In this document: in pieces, positions 10,001-18,009 of the stretch
Position numbering within the stretch: the first letter of the stretch is position 1
How the letters are laid out: every line of letters starts with the position of its first letter
From: Akkermansiaceae bacterium UBA2381
GTDB taxonomy: Bacteria > Verrucomicrobiota > Verrucomicrobiia > Verrucomicrobiales > DEV007
Assembly (NCBI GenBank): GCA_002344215.1
Contig: DDSV01000014.1
Coordinates: forward strand, 56,387-120,386
DNA: 64,000 nucleotides
Direction: 5' to 3'
Position numbers and translations under genes: made by a program
The notes under the pieces: generated by a model
Told to the model about the DNA's origin: nothing
What the model saw: the letters and a program-made list of their open reading frames with translations, nothing else
Database searches by the model: none

Positions 10001-13000
10001 GACCATGGCATCGATACTGGAAAGTTCGCCCATGAGATTGCGCAGGGTGATCTCCGTCTTGAATTCGCCCTGGAGTGCCTTGCTCACCTGAGTCAGGAGG
10101 AGTGAGTCGAAGCCCAGTTCGAGAAAGGAGGCATCACCGGCGAGTTCTTCTTCGGGAATTCCCGAGAGGTCGGTGAGGACGGCACGGATGGCCCCGGCAA
10201 GGGCTTCGCGACGGGAGGTGATTTGAGGAGTGCTCATGACTATTTCAACCGGTAGAGATTCTTGAACTGGAGTTGCCGCGGTGTTGCCTGCCGCTGGCAT
10301 AGAAAGGGAGGGAAGGGCGGGGGAATCGCTCATCGGTGTTGCTTCGACCCAATGGCGCTTGCGCTCAAAAGGATAGGTTGGCAGCACCACTCGCTTGCGG
10401 GCTTCTCCCGAATAGAAGGCCTCCCAGTCGACCTCGACTCCGGCGGTCCAGAGTTTGCCGAGGGACTCAAGCAGGTTGGCGTGGTCGCAGGTGGTTTCTT
10501 TGACGTGGCGGCAGGTCGAGACGGTGATATGTCCGGCTTTGCGATCCAACGACTGACGCACCAGTCCGGTCAGGGTCTGGCCGGGGCCGACTTCGACAAA
10601 AATCTGCTCGGGTTTCTCCCCGCCAAGAGTGACGACGGAACGGTGAAAGCGCACCGGTTCGCGAAGATGTTTTGCCCAATAGAGCGGATCGGTGGTCTCC
10701 TTTTCGGTGAGCCACTCTCCGGTGACGGTGGAGAGTATCGGAACAGTCGGAGCGGAAAGAGTGACCCCTTCGAAAGCGGCGGCAAACCGGGAAATCACCG
10801 GATCCATCATGCGAGAATGGAAGGCGTGCGAGGTATGAAGAATCTGGGCGGTGATGTCGTCGGCTTCGAGCTCTTCGGTGAACTTCGCAAGCTCTTCGCG
10901 CGGTCCGGCGACGACGCAGAGAGATGGATTATTCACGGCAGCGAGGTCGAGGGTATCGGGGAGACGGGCGAGCAGGTCGGACTCTGACAAACGTACCGAA
11001 AGCATGCCGCCTTCCGGAAGTTCACCCATGAGCCTGCCCCGTGCGGCGAGCAGTTTGAGCCCGCTCTCCAGATCAAACACGCCCGCATGACAGGCCGCAA
11101 CAAACTCGCCGACACTGTGGCCTATCATGGCGACAGGTTTGACACCCCAGGAATGCCAGAGGTCGGCGAGCGCATATTCGATTACGAAGATGGCGGGTTG
11201 CGCCAGGACAGTGTGTTTCAGCTGGTCCGCCGCTTCCTCAAGATCGGATCCCTCGGCAGGATACAGGATATCGGTCAAAGATAAACCGAGGAGAGGGCGG
11301 AGGATATCCGAGCAGTGATCGACGAGCTTCCGGAAGCGGGGTTCAGTCTCATAGAAGACGCGCCCCATGTTGACGTGCTGGGAGCCCTGACCGGGGAAAA
11401 GAAAATGCACCGGAGGATTGCTGCGATCGGCCAGACCGGTCACCCCCTTACCCGAATTAAGAGTTGCGGCGAGCGCATCGAAATTCTCCGCAGCGACCGC
11501 TCGCCGGCAGCGGAAGGGTTTGCGTCCAATCGCGAGAGTCCAGGCGGCGTCGGCGAAGTCGGTGGTTCCGGAATTGTCCGCGAAGTTCGCGAGATTCTCC
11601 GATGCCTTCGCGAGCGCTTCTTGAGAACGGGCCGAGATCAGGAAAAGCTGATTGCGGCGGGGGGATGGAGACGACTCAACCATCGGTGCCTCTTCGACCA
11701 CGAGATGAGCGTTGGTTCCGCCCACACCAAAGGCGCTGATGCCCGCTCTTCGCGGGTGTCCCCGCAATCCCGAGGTCCACGGCGTGAGTGCGGCGTTTAC
11801 GAAGAAGGGACTGTTCGGAAAATCGATCTTAGGATTCGATTTCTGATAGTGCAGAATGGGAGGTATCACCGCATTTTCGAGCGAGAGCGCCGTCTTGATC
11901 AGTCCGCAGACGCCCGAGGCGACATCGAGGTGACCGATGTTTGTCTTCAGTGAGCCAAGCGCGCAGAATTGGTTATCGCTCACTCCCGAGAGGCGGAATG
12001 CTTTGGTCAGAGCGGTGACTTCGATGGGATCGCCGAGCGGAGTGCCGGTGCCGTGGGCTTCGATGTATCCAATCGTATCAGCCTCGACTCCGGCATCGCG
12101 ATGAGCCATACGGATCACATCGACCTGTCCCTCGACGCTGGGGGCGGTGTAGCTGTGTTTCACTCCACCGTCGTTGTTCATGCCCGTTCCCCGAATGACG
12201 GCATGGATGTGGTCGCGGTCGCGAATGGCGTCGCTGAGGCGCTTCAACATGACGACGCCGGCCCCGTTTCCGAAGACAGTGCCGGAGGCTTTTTCATCAA
12301 AGGCCCGACAATGCCCGTCGCCGGAGAGCATTCCCTCCTCGGTGTAAAAATATCCTCGCTTCAGAGGAAGGGTCACCGTGACGCCACCGGCGAGGGCCAT
12401 GTCACAGAGACCGGAACGAATCGCACGACAGGCTTCGATGACGGCGACCATCGAGGTCGAGCAGGCTGTCTGCAGGGTCATTGCCGGACCGCGCAGATTC
12501 ATTTTGAACGCTACCCGGGTAGCGAGGTAGTCCTTGTCGTTCCCGAGTTCTGTCTGGAGCGAACCTACCTGGATCTGAGGGATCAGATTGGCGAGGAACT
12601 CGCGGTCCGTGCACAGGTTGGTGAGGAGGTAGGTGTCAAAATAGGCTCCGCCGTAAACACCGATGCGCTGGGTGTGAGTCTCCGGAGTGTAACCCGATCG
12701 CTCCATCGCCTCCCACGCGAGTTCGAGGAAAATCCGCTGCTGCGGATCCATGATTTTTGCGTCCTTAGGGAGGATGCCGAAGAAGTTCGCATCGAACAGA
12801 TCGATTCCATCGATAAGTCCTTTGACGGGAACATAACCGGGCTTTTCGAACTCTTCGGGATACTCGATTTCGTCGCGCTGGAATCGGGAGATTGATTCGA
12901 CTCCATCAACCAGATTCTCCCAGAATTTCACGGGATCATTGGCTCCGGGAACTCTCAGCGCCATGCCGATGATGGCGACGGCCTGATCGTCATCGGATTT

Positions 13001-15085
13001 TTCAAAAGCTGCCGCAGGTGCCTCTGAAGACCTTGCCGTGACCGATTGATCGGCCTCGATGCGCGCAGCCAAAGCGGCGATCGTGGGCAGCTCAAACAAT
13101 TCAACCAGCTCGAGAGGGGAGCGAAACTCACGCCGGATCGCGACATGAAGCTGCACCAGCTGGATGGAGCTGCCGCCGAGGGCGGAAAAAGGATCCTCGA
13201 GTCCGATCTCTTCGATGCCGAGCACCTCACGCCAGATCGCTGCCAGTTTTTCCTGATTCTTCGTGCCGGGTTTGACAAAGGCCTGGGACAGGTCCGGTCT
13301 GGGACGCCGGGTTGAAGTGAGTTGTCGGTGAAGGACCTCCGGATCACTTAAGGTGGTTGCGATGAGGCGGATCACTTCTGATTCGAAGAGGGGGCCGTGA
13401 GGGGCCGGTCGATCTGAAGGCTTTTCAGAGAGCGAAGGGGACGTTTCGAGCCGCTCCGGAACCGGAGAGAGACCGGTGGCGGCCCGGGCGTCGATTGTGA
13501 ATCCTCCGATCTCTTCAAAAAACCGGCGACAGGGTTCATTGCGATCCGTCGCGGAGTAGGTCACAGACACGGTCCCGTACCCGAGGTCGAGAGCCCGCTT
13601 TCCGAGAGCGATGACCATGGCCCGTTCCACTCCTTTGCCCATGGCCCGGCAACTGAGTTGGAAGAGTTCGACGGCGAGTTCAGAGGCACCCTGGTGTCCT
13701 TGATAGAGTATCGTCCCGACAAGTCCGTAGTCGCCGAAGCGGTCGGCGACATGAACCGAAAGACAGGTCGAGCCCGTATCGATGCGTTGCCCGAGATCCT
13801 GCTCAGAGAGACGTAGCGGATTGGCGTTGAACTGGTTTGTCCGCTTCGTGAGTTGGGCGATTCGCGGAAGGTCATCGGCCGAGGCCTCCTTGATCTCAAC
13901 CTTCAGCTCGAGTCCGCGCAGGAAGTCGGCGAAGCTTGTCGTCGTCTTTTGAAGTTCGCGACGCTCTGACTCCTGGCGGTAAAAGTCGGCCCGGGAGGCA
14001 TCAGCGGAGGTTTGACCGCTTGTATCGAGCGGCCAGAGGTGCTGGAGGAAAGCGGAGATCTCCTCCGGTGTTTCGGGCAGTGTCAGGGCGAGGACACCGG
14101 GGCAATTCGCGGAGACTTCCGCCACCTCGGCGGGGTTGTCATCGAGGAAGACAAAGCTGTCCATGCCGAGATTTAACTCCTCAGCCAGCTCGCGGATGTT
14201 TTGCGACTTGGGATTCCAGTTAACCTTCCATCCACTGAATTGTTTTTTTGTCAGGGTTAGATCATTGGCCCGTTCCACAAAAACCCGGTCGACATCCTCC
14301 GGCTGGTTCTTAGAACAGAGGCAGAGAAGGATGCCCTGATTCCTTTTGCCTGCGGCAAAGTTCCTCATGTCCCGCCACGGTCCGTCCATTTGCAGGGCGG
14401 CAGGACTTTCCTCACCGCAGACTCCGCCCCAGAGCGTGTTGTCGGCGTCGAGGACGAGAACCTTGACCGGAGGCCGAAGCCGGGCGCTGATACGACGGGC
14501 GATGAGTGTCGCGAGCGCGGCGAACATGGGTCCGGTGAAAGGGATTTTCCCCGAACGTTCCGCCTCCTCGTCGAATCCATCAGAAACCGGATAGAGGGAG
14601 ACAAGTTCCGGGGCGCTGATCACTTCAACATTTGAGAGACCTTGCAGAAGTCCGGCCGCCTCCGGAGCATGACCCGTGTTGTTTTGCTCCGGGCAGAAAA
14701 CCACCATCTGGGTCGCGGCGGAGCGGGTGGCGAGTCCGGCGATGGACTGGATCACCTCTTCCAACGCGCTTTCGCTCCGGCCCTCAGCGGAAAGATCAGC
14801 CGGGCGAAGGAGAAAGAGATTAAATCCGCCCGCCGGATTGGTGCCGCTGGCGCTGGCGGGATTGAGTGCCTCCTGAAGCACCTGTCCATAGTCGGAGAAA
14901 TGAATCTCAGCCGGAACGCCGAGCAGATTCATCCAGTAGGCGAGTCCTTCACGCAGGGGCTCTGCGGTGAAGGTGGCGCTTACCTGAATGTGGTGCTGGG
15001 AGAGTGGTTTCACAGGTTCGTAGGGGTGAAGAACGTGTTTCAGTGTGCCTTCAGACAGCTGAGTGCGGGGAAATCGCGGCGCCAT
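4019..15085 (-). CDS. Hybrid PKS-NRPS megasynthase: FkbH-ACP-KS-AT-ACP-AMT-C-A-PCP-TE
   Basis: This 3688-residue single-protein assembly line has ten modules in order. (1) FkbH/HAD glyceryl-loading domain with LDADNTLW (Asp213 region) and its GNAT-like tail, to about 520. (2) ACP with Ser640 in LGGSS. (3) Ketosynthase with Cys875 (TACSTS), His1011 (EAHGTGT) and His1052 (NIGHLD), all intact. (4) Acyltransferase with Ser1324 (GHSVGE) and the HAFH motif of malonyl-CoA specificity. (5) ACP, Ser1661 (GFDSL). (6) PLP aminotransferase, Lys2127, like those of MycA and McyE. (7) Condensation domain HHLVCDG at 2470. (8) Adenylation domain; aligning to GrsA I read the ten-residue code D-A-F-W-I-G-G-T-F-K, the classical valine code. 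(9) PCP Ser3331. (10) Thioesterase Ser3499 (GYSFGG). No KR, DH, MT or E domain is present. The start overlaps the amidase gene by 46 bases. Confidence 0.93.
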   Translation of the reverse strand: MAPRFPRTQLSEGTLKHVLHPYEPVKPLSQHHIQVSATFTAEPLREGLAYWMNLLGVPAEIHFSDYGQVLQEALNPASASGTNPAGGFNLFLLRPADLSAEGRSESALEEVIQSIAGLATRSAATQMVVFCPEQNNTGHAPEAAGLLQGLSNVEVISAPELVSLYPVSDGFDEEAERSGKIPFTGPMFAALATLIARRISARLRPPVKVLVLDADNTLWGGVCGEESPAALQMDGPWRDMRNFAAGKRNQGILLCLCSKNQPEDVDRVFVERANDLTLTKKQFSGWKVNWNPKSQNIRELAEELNLGMDSFVFLDDNPAEVAEVSANCPGVLALTLPETPEEISAFLQHLWPLDTSGQTSADASRADFYRQESERRELQKTTTSFADFLRGLELKVEIKEASADDLPRIAQLTKRTNQFNANPLRLSEQDLGQRIDTGSTCLSVHVADRFGDYGLVGTILYQGHQGASELAVELFQLSCRAMGKGVERAMVIALGKRALDLGYGTVSVTYSATDRNEPCRRFFEEIGGFTIDARAATGLSPVPERLETSPSLSEKPSDRPAPHGPLFESEVIRLIATTLSDPEVLHRQLTSTRRPRPDLSQAFVKPGTKNQEKLAAIWREVLGIEEIGLEDPFSALGGSSIQLVQLHVAIRREFRSPLELVELFELPTIAALAARIEADQSVTARSSEAPAAAFEKSDDDQAVAIIGMALRVPGANDPVKFWENLVDGVESISRFQRDEIEYPEEFEKPGYVPVKGLIDGIDLFDANFFGILPKDAKIMDPQQRIFLELAWEAMERSGYTPETHTQRIGVYGGAYFDTYLLTNLCTDREFLANLIPQIQVGSLQTELGNDKDYLATRVAFKMNLRGPAMTLQTACSTSMVAVIEACRAIRSGLCDMALAGGVTVTLPLKRGYFYTEEGMLSGDGHCRAFDEKASGTVFGNGAGVVMLKRLSDAIRDRDHIHAVIRGTGMNNDGGVKHSYTAPSVEGQVDVIRMAHRDAGVEADTIGYIEAHGTGTPLGDPIEVTALTKAFRLSGVSDNQFCALGSLKTNIGHLDVASGVCGLIKTALSLENAVIPPILHYQKSNPKIDFPNSPFFVNAALTPWTSGLRGHPRRAGISAFGVGGTNAHLVVEEAPMVESSPSPRRNQLFLISARSQEALAKASENLANFADNSGTTDFADAAWTLAIGRKPFRCRRAVAAENFDALAATLNSGKGVTGLADRSNPPVHFLFPGQGSQHVNMGRVFYETEPRFRKLVDHCSDILRPLLGLSLTDILYPAEGSDLEEAADQLKHTVLAQPAIFVIEYALADLWHSWGVKPVAMIGHSVGEFVAACHAGVFDLESGLKLLAARGRLMGELPEGGMLSVRLSESDLLARLPDTLDLAAVNNPSLCVVAGPREELAKFTEELEADDITAQILHTSHAFHSRMMDPVISRFAAAFEGVTLSAPTVPILSTVTGEWLTEKETTDPLYWAKHLREPVRFHRSVVTLGGEKPEQIFVEVGPGQTLTGLVRQSLDRKAGHITVSTCRHVKETTCDHANLLESLGKLWTAGVEVDWEAFYSGEARKRVVLPTYPFERKRHWVEATPMSDSPALPSLSMPAAGNTAATPVQESLPVEIVMSTPQITSRREALAGAIRAVLTDLSGIPEEELAGDASFLELGFDSLLLTQVSKALQGEFKTEITLRNLMGELSSIDAMVSHLDAGLPADRYRPAAPSTPVQAPTPAPVPVAAHLAASPQVAAPAVSYSTPVSPTAFNIPALGNGSVVEGVIAQQLELMRQQIALLQGGTFVPQPPVSDLNPNLSLNPNPSAPSPLPVKPAASSAIEAITSSSNVSAPTTTINRNLDDSLNERQRRHLDELIEKYIAKTRTSKELTAKYRQWHADPRTVSGFNRRWKEMIYQISVKKSKGSRLLDVDGNEYIDLLNGFGPNFLGHSPDFVTGALKAQLDCGVEVGPQCVNAMEAAQLFCEITGNERASFVNTGSEAVQAAMRLARTVTGRDKIVIFTKDYHGNFDEVLVKGVGSGDAIRSLPIAPGIPRRAVDDMIVLPYGTDEALEIIRKRAHELAAVIIEPVQSRRPEFQPIEFVREVREITRQSGTVFVFDEVITGFRTGPRGAQEFYGVDADIATYGKVVGGGMPLGVVAGKAEYMDTFDGGMWQYGDDSFPEKGVTFFAGTFVRHPLAMAAVKEVLLHLKAKGPEFWQGVKDKATRLATTVDRMFVENNAPIRMPNFGSQMFIRVDENHKYANLFFFHLRNKGVFLLEGFPTYMTAAHTDEDIDYCIAAFRESIAEMQEGGFFEVPSGITVPHLNGSRLTGPKRLLTAAAPEPAKEAKKSVTAEAPRIHPMTEPLAEVWLASQINESASLCFNEINLVTLRGALNTEALKSSLADLVARHDALRAVFPAGGEGFIVQPSSVPDLTLLDLSALPASERERTVAETLDRERNTAFDLEKGPLFRAALLRLGDEEHLLVLNAHHLVCDGWSYNVLLAEIADAYGARIEGKQPVFEPAHRFADHCDTVAAREALTTVTPAETHWMNEFSRPVHPLKLPIDFPAPAEPDFRCDMVVDHFSPDQVRALRKIAGKSGATLFGLLLGAYQVLLHRLSRQERFVVGFPAAGQNGSAPGGLVGHCVNFLPFVAGINEAEAFSEFLKSTQRRLLDALEHQEFTYGRLIKKFSADERPLIEAVFNLERVNDGLAMPGLKTEVAEIDRGYTSNPLFLKAREYEAGLEIRFDYQTALFDGESVGQWLAIYRAILEGLIERPGATVQEVACSLPDSRMSLLREWNQTSTDYPRDKTVSELFDEVASRRGAATALRFDRGTMSYTELASLTDRIAHGLASAGVKAGDRIAIFLERSPEAIASLYAVLKNGAVCVPLDPEYPADRLHFLLSDSGATLAIAEAGWMDRLPGDLTSVTPDRLAKDGQGRGSFPTATQNAGDAASILYTSGSTGKPKGALIPHRAMVRLVRNTNYCHFSENEVFLFASSPCFDASIFEIQGALLNGGILALPPAGRLTLDVIAGTLSTHEVTTLWLTAGLFQVMAEECPEAFVGLRQLISGGDVMSPVHAAKILAMHSGIRLLNGYGPTESTTFTCVREVEEADLFAAAIPVGNPISNSTAWILDQAGNPVQPGVPGELCTGGDGLALGYLNRPELTAEKFISDPYSTIEGGLLYRTGDLCRQRADGSIMFMGRIDQQVKIRGFRVEPGEIEACLGRHPLVGQCKVVVRGVSAAEKSLAAYVSPVNGVKPAPAELIGYMRAKLPEYLVPASLVVLDTMPLNANGKIDANALSKNDAAPSSAVGTPSQPTETETILAGIWKELLHTAEIGLDDDFFCLGGHSLLGMRMFSRIQRRFDVSLPLAVLFRAPSVRQLATLIDERRSSARSAPGDTVAVETPDRTITPSRRGGIHLTEAREAGSSELAETTVAIQPKGSLPPLFAVHGGDGGILFYGNLASRLGEDRPFYAFEAPALTATSPIPDETVEQTASHYLAELRKVQSEGPYHLCGYSFGGVVAYDMARQLLADGEQVEFLGLVDTENPAAQARKLSISERIAVNWNKRNLADKGVIEKVGKIGARIGSGLAYRLYFEAEDAVARTLPQAKGAGWLRQVQLRKAHEKAMELYEPGPFNGKMTLFRALVGGDKFAIGDDYGWNDLVDELEIVDVPGNHVSVFHRDNIDAIAAAFGRALAAIESPLKAV
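9672..9705. repeat. AATCCTAATC-type repeat inside the megasynthase linker
   Basis: Read on the minus strand this segment is a run of CTCAATCCTAATC-like units. It encodes the Asn-Pro-Leu-rich stretch DLNPNLSLNPNPS in the linker between the second ACP and the aminotransferase domain. The same AATCCTAATC motif appears as a non-coding inverted repeat at 61541-61635. An intergenic repeat thus appears to have been captured in frame as linker sequence. Confidence 0.6.
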
Positions 15086-15813
15086 TGGAGGAGAGCTTCC
15101 CGATCCAGTTCCGCCCGGATGACCGAGGCATCGCTTCCGGCCTGGGCCAGCACCTCGCCTTTCGGTCCGACAATGAGACTGGAACCGGGGTATTGAAGGT
15201 TCGGATCGCTGCCGGAGCGGTTCACGCCGATGACGTAAGCTTGATTCTCAATAGCACGGGCGCGAAGGAGAGTGGTCCAGTGATCGACCCGGACGATGGG
15301 CCAGTTCGCGATCACGACGAGGATCTCCGCTCCCATCGCGGTGGCTTGACGAAAGGGTTCGGGAAAACGCAGGTCATAACAAATCAGGGGGGCCACCGAC
15401 CACTCCCCGATCTGGAAGACGACCGGCGTTTTTCCGGCCGGATAGTATTTTTCCTCCTCTGCCACCGTAAAGGGGTTCATCTTCCGGTAGCGGGCGATCT
15501 CGGACCCTTCCGGAGAAAAGCAGACCGCTTCGTTGGCCCCGTGAGCGGGAGAATCTCCCTGCCCGGCGATTCCAGCGATGACATGACAATCGTTCTGGCG
15601 GGCGAGGTTCGAAAAATAGAGGGCGGAGTCACCGTCCTTCGGCTCGGCGACGGCGGCGATGTTCATGGTGAAGCCGGAGGTGGAAAGCTCAGGCAGCACA
15701 AGGAGGGAATCCGCCGGAATCGGGCCTGCGCCTGCAAGCATCGCATCGATGGCCGAGAAGTTGGCGAAGCGATCCTCCCAGATAATGTCTGATTGAATTC
15801 CAAAAACCGTCAT
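15040..15813 (-). CDS. YafV-type omega-amidase (nitrilase superfamily)
   Basis: This 257-residue nitrilase-fold enzyme has the full catalytic triad: Glu42 (VLPELS), Lys111 (RYRKMNPF) and Cys145 (LICYDLRFPE). The C-terminal half (VIANWP, RARAIENQAYVIGVNR, GSD) follows the E. coli YafV/Nit2 omega-amidase pattern closely. Such enzymes hydrolyse alpha-ketoglutaramate, the by-product of glutamine transaminases, to alpha-ketoglutarate and ammonia in the cytosol. The gene is the first of the minus-strand pair, and its last 46 bases overlap the start of the megasynthase, implying translational coupling. A natural role is to remove alpha-ketoglutaramate if the megasynthase aminotransferase uses glutamine as donor. 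An alternative is general amidase or repair work unrelated to the product. Confidence 0.85.
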   Translation of the reverse strand: MTVFGIQSDIIWEDRFANFSAIDAMLAGAGPIPADSLLVLPELSTSGFTMNIAAVAEPKDGDSALYFSNLARQNDCHVIAGIAGQGDSPAHGANEAVCFSPEGSEIARYRKMNPFTVAEEEKYYPAGKTPVVFQIGEWSVAPLICYDLRFPEPFRQATAMGAEILVVIANWPIVRVDHWTTLLRARAIENQAYVIGVNRSGSDPNLQYPGSSLIVGPKGEVLAQAGSDASVIRAELDREALLQWRRDFPALSCLKAH

Positions 15814-16057
15814 AGCGCAAAATCGTAGCAGTAGTGGTTCTTAATTTTGAAAATTATTGCAAATATGACTGAATTTCGCGGAATTGGCAAGTGAATTCGG
15901 AAATCATCAATAAACTTAAAATGCTCAAAATAATGGTTATTATGTAAATTGCAAGAATGGGATTCCTGAAACGCCAGATCGCGGCTTAAACCCCGGCCCT
16001 TTTTTCCTTCTTTGGGAAAGGGGCGAATGACTCATTAAAGAGAGGGGGGAGCCCGGG
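15814..16057. promoter_or_regulatory. AT-rich divergent promoter region between biosynthesis and export genes
   Basis: A 244-base spacer separates the minus-strand amidase-megasynthase operon from the plus-strand exporter. About 15835-15960 is clearly richer in A and T than the surroundings. It holds two ATTGCAA heptamers near 15855 and 15948, which could be sites for a shared regulator. Just before the exporter ATG a purine-rich GAGGGGGGAG segment makes a good ribosome-binding site, one of the few clear ones in the window. No specific promoter boxes can be assigned with confidence. Confidence 0.5.
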
Positions 16058-17938
16058 ATGTCATCGATTCCCCATTCCGGTTCATCTCCCCACTGGACGA
16101 GCGTGGATTTCTACCCGACCGATCAAACGGTCTCCCCCCTTTCCCATTGTCTCATGCCACTCCAAGAACCTGAAAAGAAGAAGCTCTGGGATCGATCCGC
16201 CTGGACGGATGCGGCGTTTTTTGTCCGTTATCTGAGGCCGCAGGCCAATGTCTTTGTCCCGGCTCTGTCGGCACTCGCGTTGACGGGGGCCTTGACTCTG
16301 GCCTTCATTAATCTGCTGGGTCAACTGGTTGGAAGCGCGCTCTCCGGAAGCAGTGACGGGGTGGGATTGATCGAGGAGGCAAACCGGACCGTGATTCTCC
16401 TCGTCGCGGTGGTGGCGGTGCAGGCCTTTATCGCGTTCTGGCGCATCCTTCTTTTTGCGAAGGCTTCGGAGCGTGCCCTTGCCTCGGTTCGCCGCGATAC
16501 CTTCAGCCGCATCATCCGGCTGCCGATGAACACGCTCAACGAACGGCGCGTCGGAGAACTGGCCTCGCGGATCGCCAATGATGTGGAGGCAATGCGGGAG
16601 ACGCTCGTGTCGACCATTCCGATGCTGATCCGGCATTCGGTCATGTTGGGCGGAGGACTGATCTTTATTTTTCTGAAGTCAGTCAAACTCTCCCTCTTCA
16701 TGATCAGCACCATCCCCGTGGTGCTCGTTCTCATTGCCATCTTCGGAGCCCGTATTCGCAAGCTCACCCGCAAAGCACAGGATGAACTGGCCAACTCTCA
16801 GGTCGTCGTCGACGAGAGTCTGCAAAGCATCATTAGCGTGAAGGCCTTTCGGAATGAAAATTACGAGATCGCGCGCTACAGCCATCAACTGGGCGAGTTC
16901 CTCCGGACTGCGATTCGAGCCGCGCTGCCGCGGGCGTCGTTTATCGCCTTTATTATCTTCTGTTTCTCGGTTGCACTGACACTGGTGATCTGGTTCGCCA
17001 TTCGCATGGTTGCCAACGGGGAGATTGCTCCGGCCGAGTTGGCCCAGTTCGGGGCCTTCAGTGGTCTCGTGGCGGCCTCTTTTGCCCAGTTCCCGGAATT
17101 AATGACTCAACTCCAGCGGGCTCTCGGCGCGACGGAACGGGTCCGCGAGATCCTAAAGGAGGACATCGAACCCGAGGATGCGGAGGCACCGCGCACCCGC
17201 TTCCGCGGGGAAATTGAAATGCGCGGAGTCGAATTTGCCTATCCGACCCGACCCGAGGCCATCGTGCTGCGCGACTTTACTCTGACGGCAGCGGCGGGTC
17301 AGCGCATCGCTCTGGTGGGTCCGAGCGGATCAGGGAAATCGACGGCCGTTTCGTTGCTCTACCGTTTCTACGAGCCCTTGAAAGGGGAGATCCTCATTGA
17401 TGGGCAGCCGATCCGTGAGATGTCACTGACGACACTTCGCCTCAATCTTGCGATGGTGCCCCAGGAGATCCTCCTCTTTGGCGGATCGATCGAGGAGAAC
17501 ATCGCCTACGGAAAACCCGGATCGACCCGTGAAGAAATCGAACGGGCGGCCCGGCTTGCCAATGCCAGTCAGTTTATCGAAACCCTTCCCGAAGGATACG
17601 CCACCCTCGTCGGAGAGCGGGGCACCCGTTTGTCCGGCGGGCAGCGCCAGCGTCTTGCGATCGCCCGTGCCATTCTCGCGGATCCGGCCATTCTGATTCT
17701 CGATGAGGCAACCAGCAGCCTCGATGCCGAAAGTGAACGGCTCGTCCAGGACGCACTCGATGTGCTCATGGAGGGCCGGACCTCGATCATTATCGCCCAT
17801 CGACTTTCCACGGTTCGCCGCTGCGACCAGATTCTGGTGATGTCAGGAGGATCGGTCGTGGAGCGGGGAACGCACGAGGAGCTGGTTCTCAATGAAAAGA
17901 GCCTCTATGCGACACTCGCCCGGCTGCAGCTGGAGTAG
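16058..17938 (+). CDS. ABC exporter, fused permease-ATPase (MsbA/BmrA type)
   Basis: The 626-residue half-transporter has six predicted membrane helices in about residues 70-360. A nucleotide-binding domain follows with Walker A GPSGSGKST (about 423), Q-loop VPQEILLFGG, signature LSGGQRQR, Walker B ILILDEATS and H-loop IIAHRLS. It would work as a homodimer, exporting a lipid or natural product from the cytosol with ATP. The start at 16058 is supported by the purine-rich site GAGGGGGGAG; an internal ATG at 16154 would give a more typical N-terminus but has no such site. It is divergent from the megasynthase operon, so export of that product is the simplest guess, although MsbA-like lipid export cannot be excluded. 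Confidence 0.85.
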   Translation: MSSIPHSGSSPHWTSVDFYPTDQTVSPLSHCLMPLQEPEKKKLWDRSAWTDAAFFVRYLRPQANVFVPALSALALTGALTLAFINLLGQLVGSALSGSSDGVGLIEEANRTVILLVAVVAVQAFIAFWRILLFAKASERALASVRRDTFSRIIRLPMNTLNERRVGELASRIANDVEAMRETLVSTIPMLIRHSVMLGGGLIFIFLKSVKLSLFMISTIPVVLVLIAIFGARIRKLTRKAQDELANSQVVVDESLQSIISVKAFRNENYEIARYSHQLGEFLRTAIRAALPRASFIAFIIFCFSVALTLVIWFAIRMVANGEIAPAELAQFGAFSGLVAASFAQFPELMTQLQRALGATERVREILKEDIEPEDAEAPRTRFRGEIEMRGVEFAYPTRPEAIVLRDFTLTAAAGQRIALVGPSGSGKSTAVSLLYRFYEPLKGEILIDGQPIREMSLTTLRLNLAMVPQEILLFGGSIEENIAYGKPGSTREEIERAARLANASQFIETLPEGYATLVGERGTRLSGGQRQRLAIARAILADPAILILDEATSSLDAESERLVQDALDVLMEGRTSIIIAHRLSTVRRCDQILVMSGGSVVERGTHEELVLNEKSLYATLARLQLE

Positions 17939-18009
17939 CGTCCGGGTTGTCCCGAGATGAGGGGTTTTTAACTGATTGAAAAAGTGGATTTCCGAGTGAG
18001 CGGTATCTC

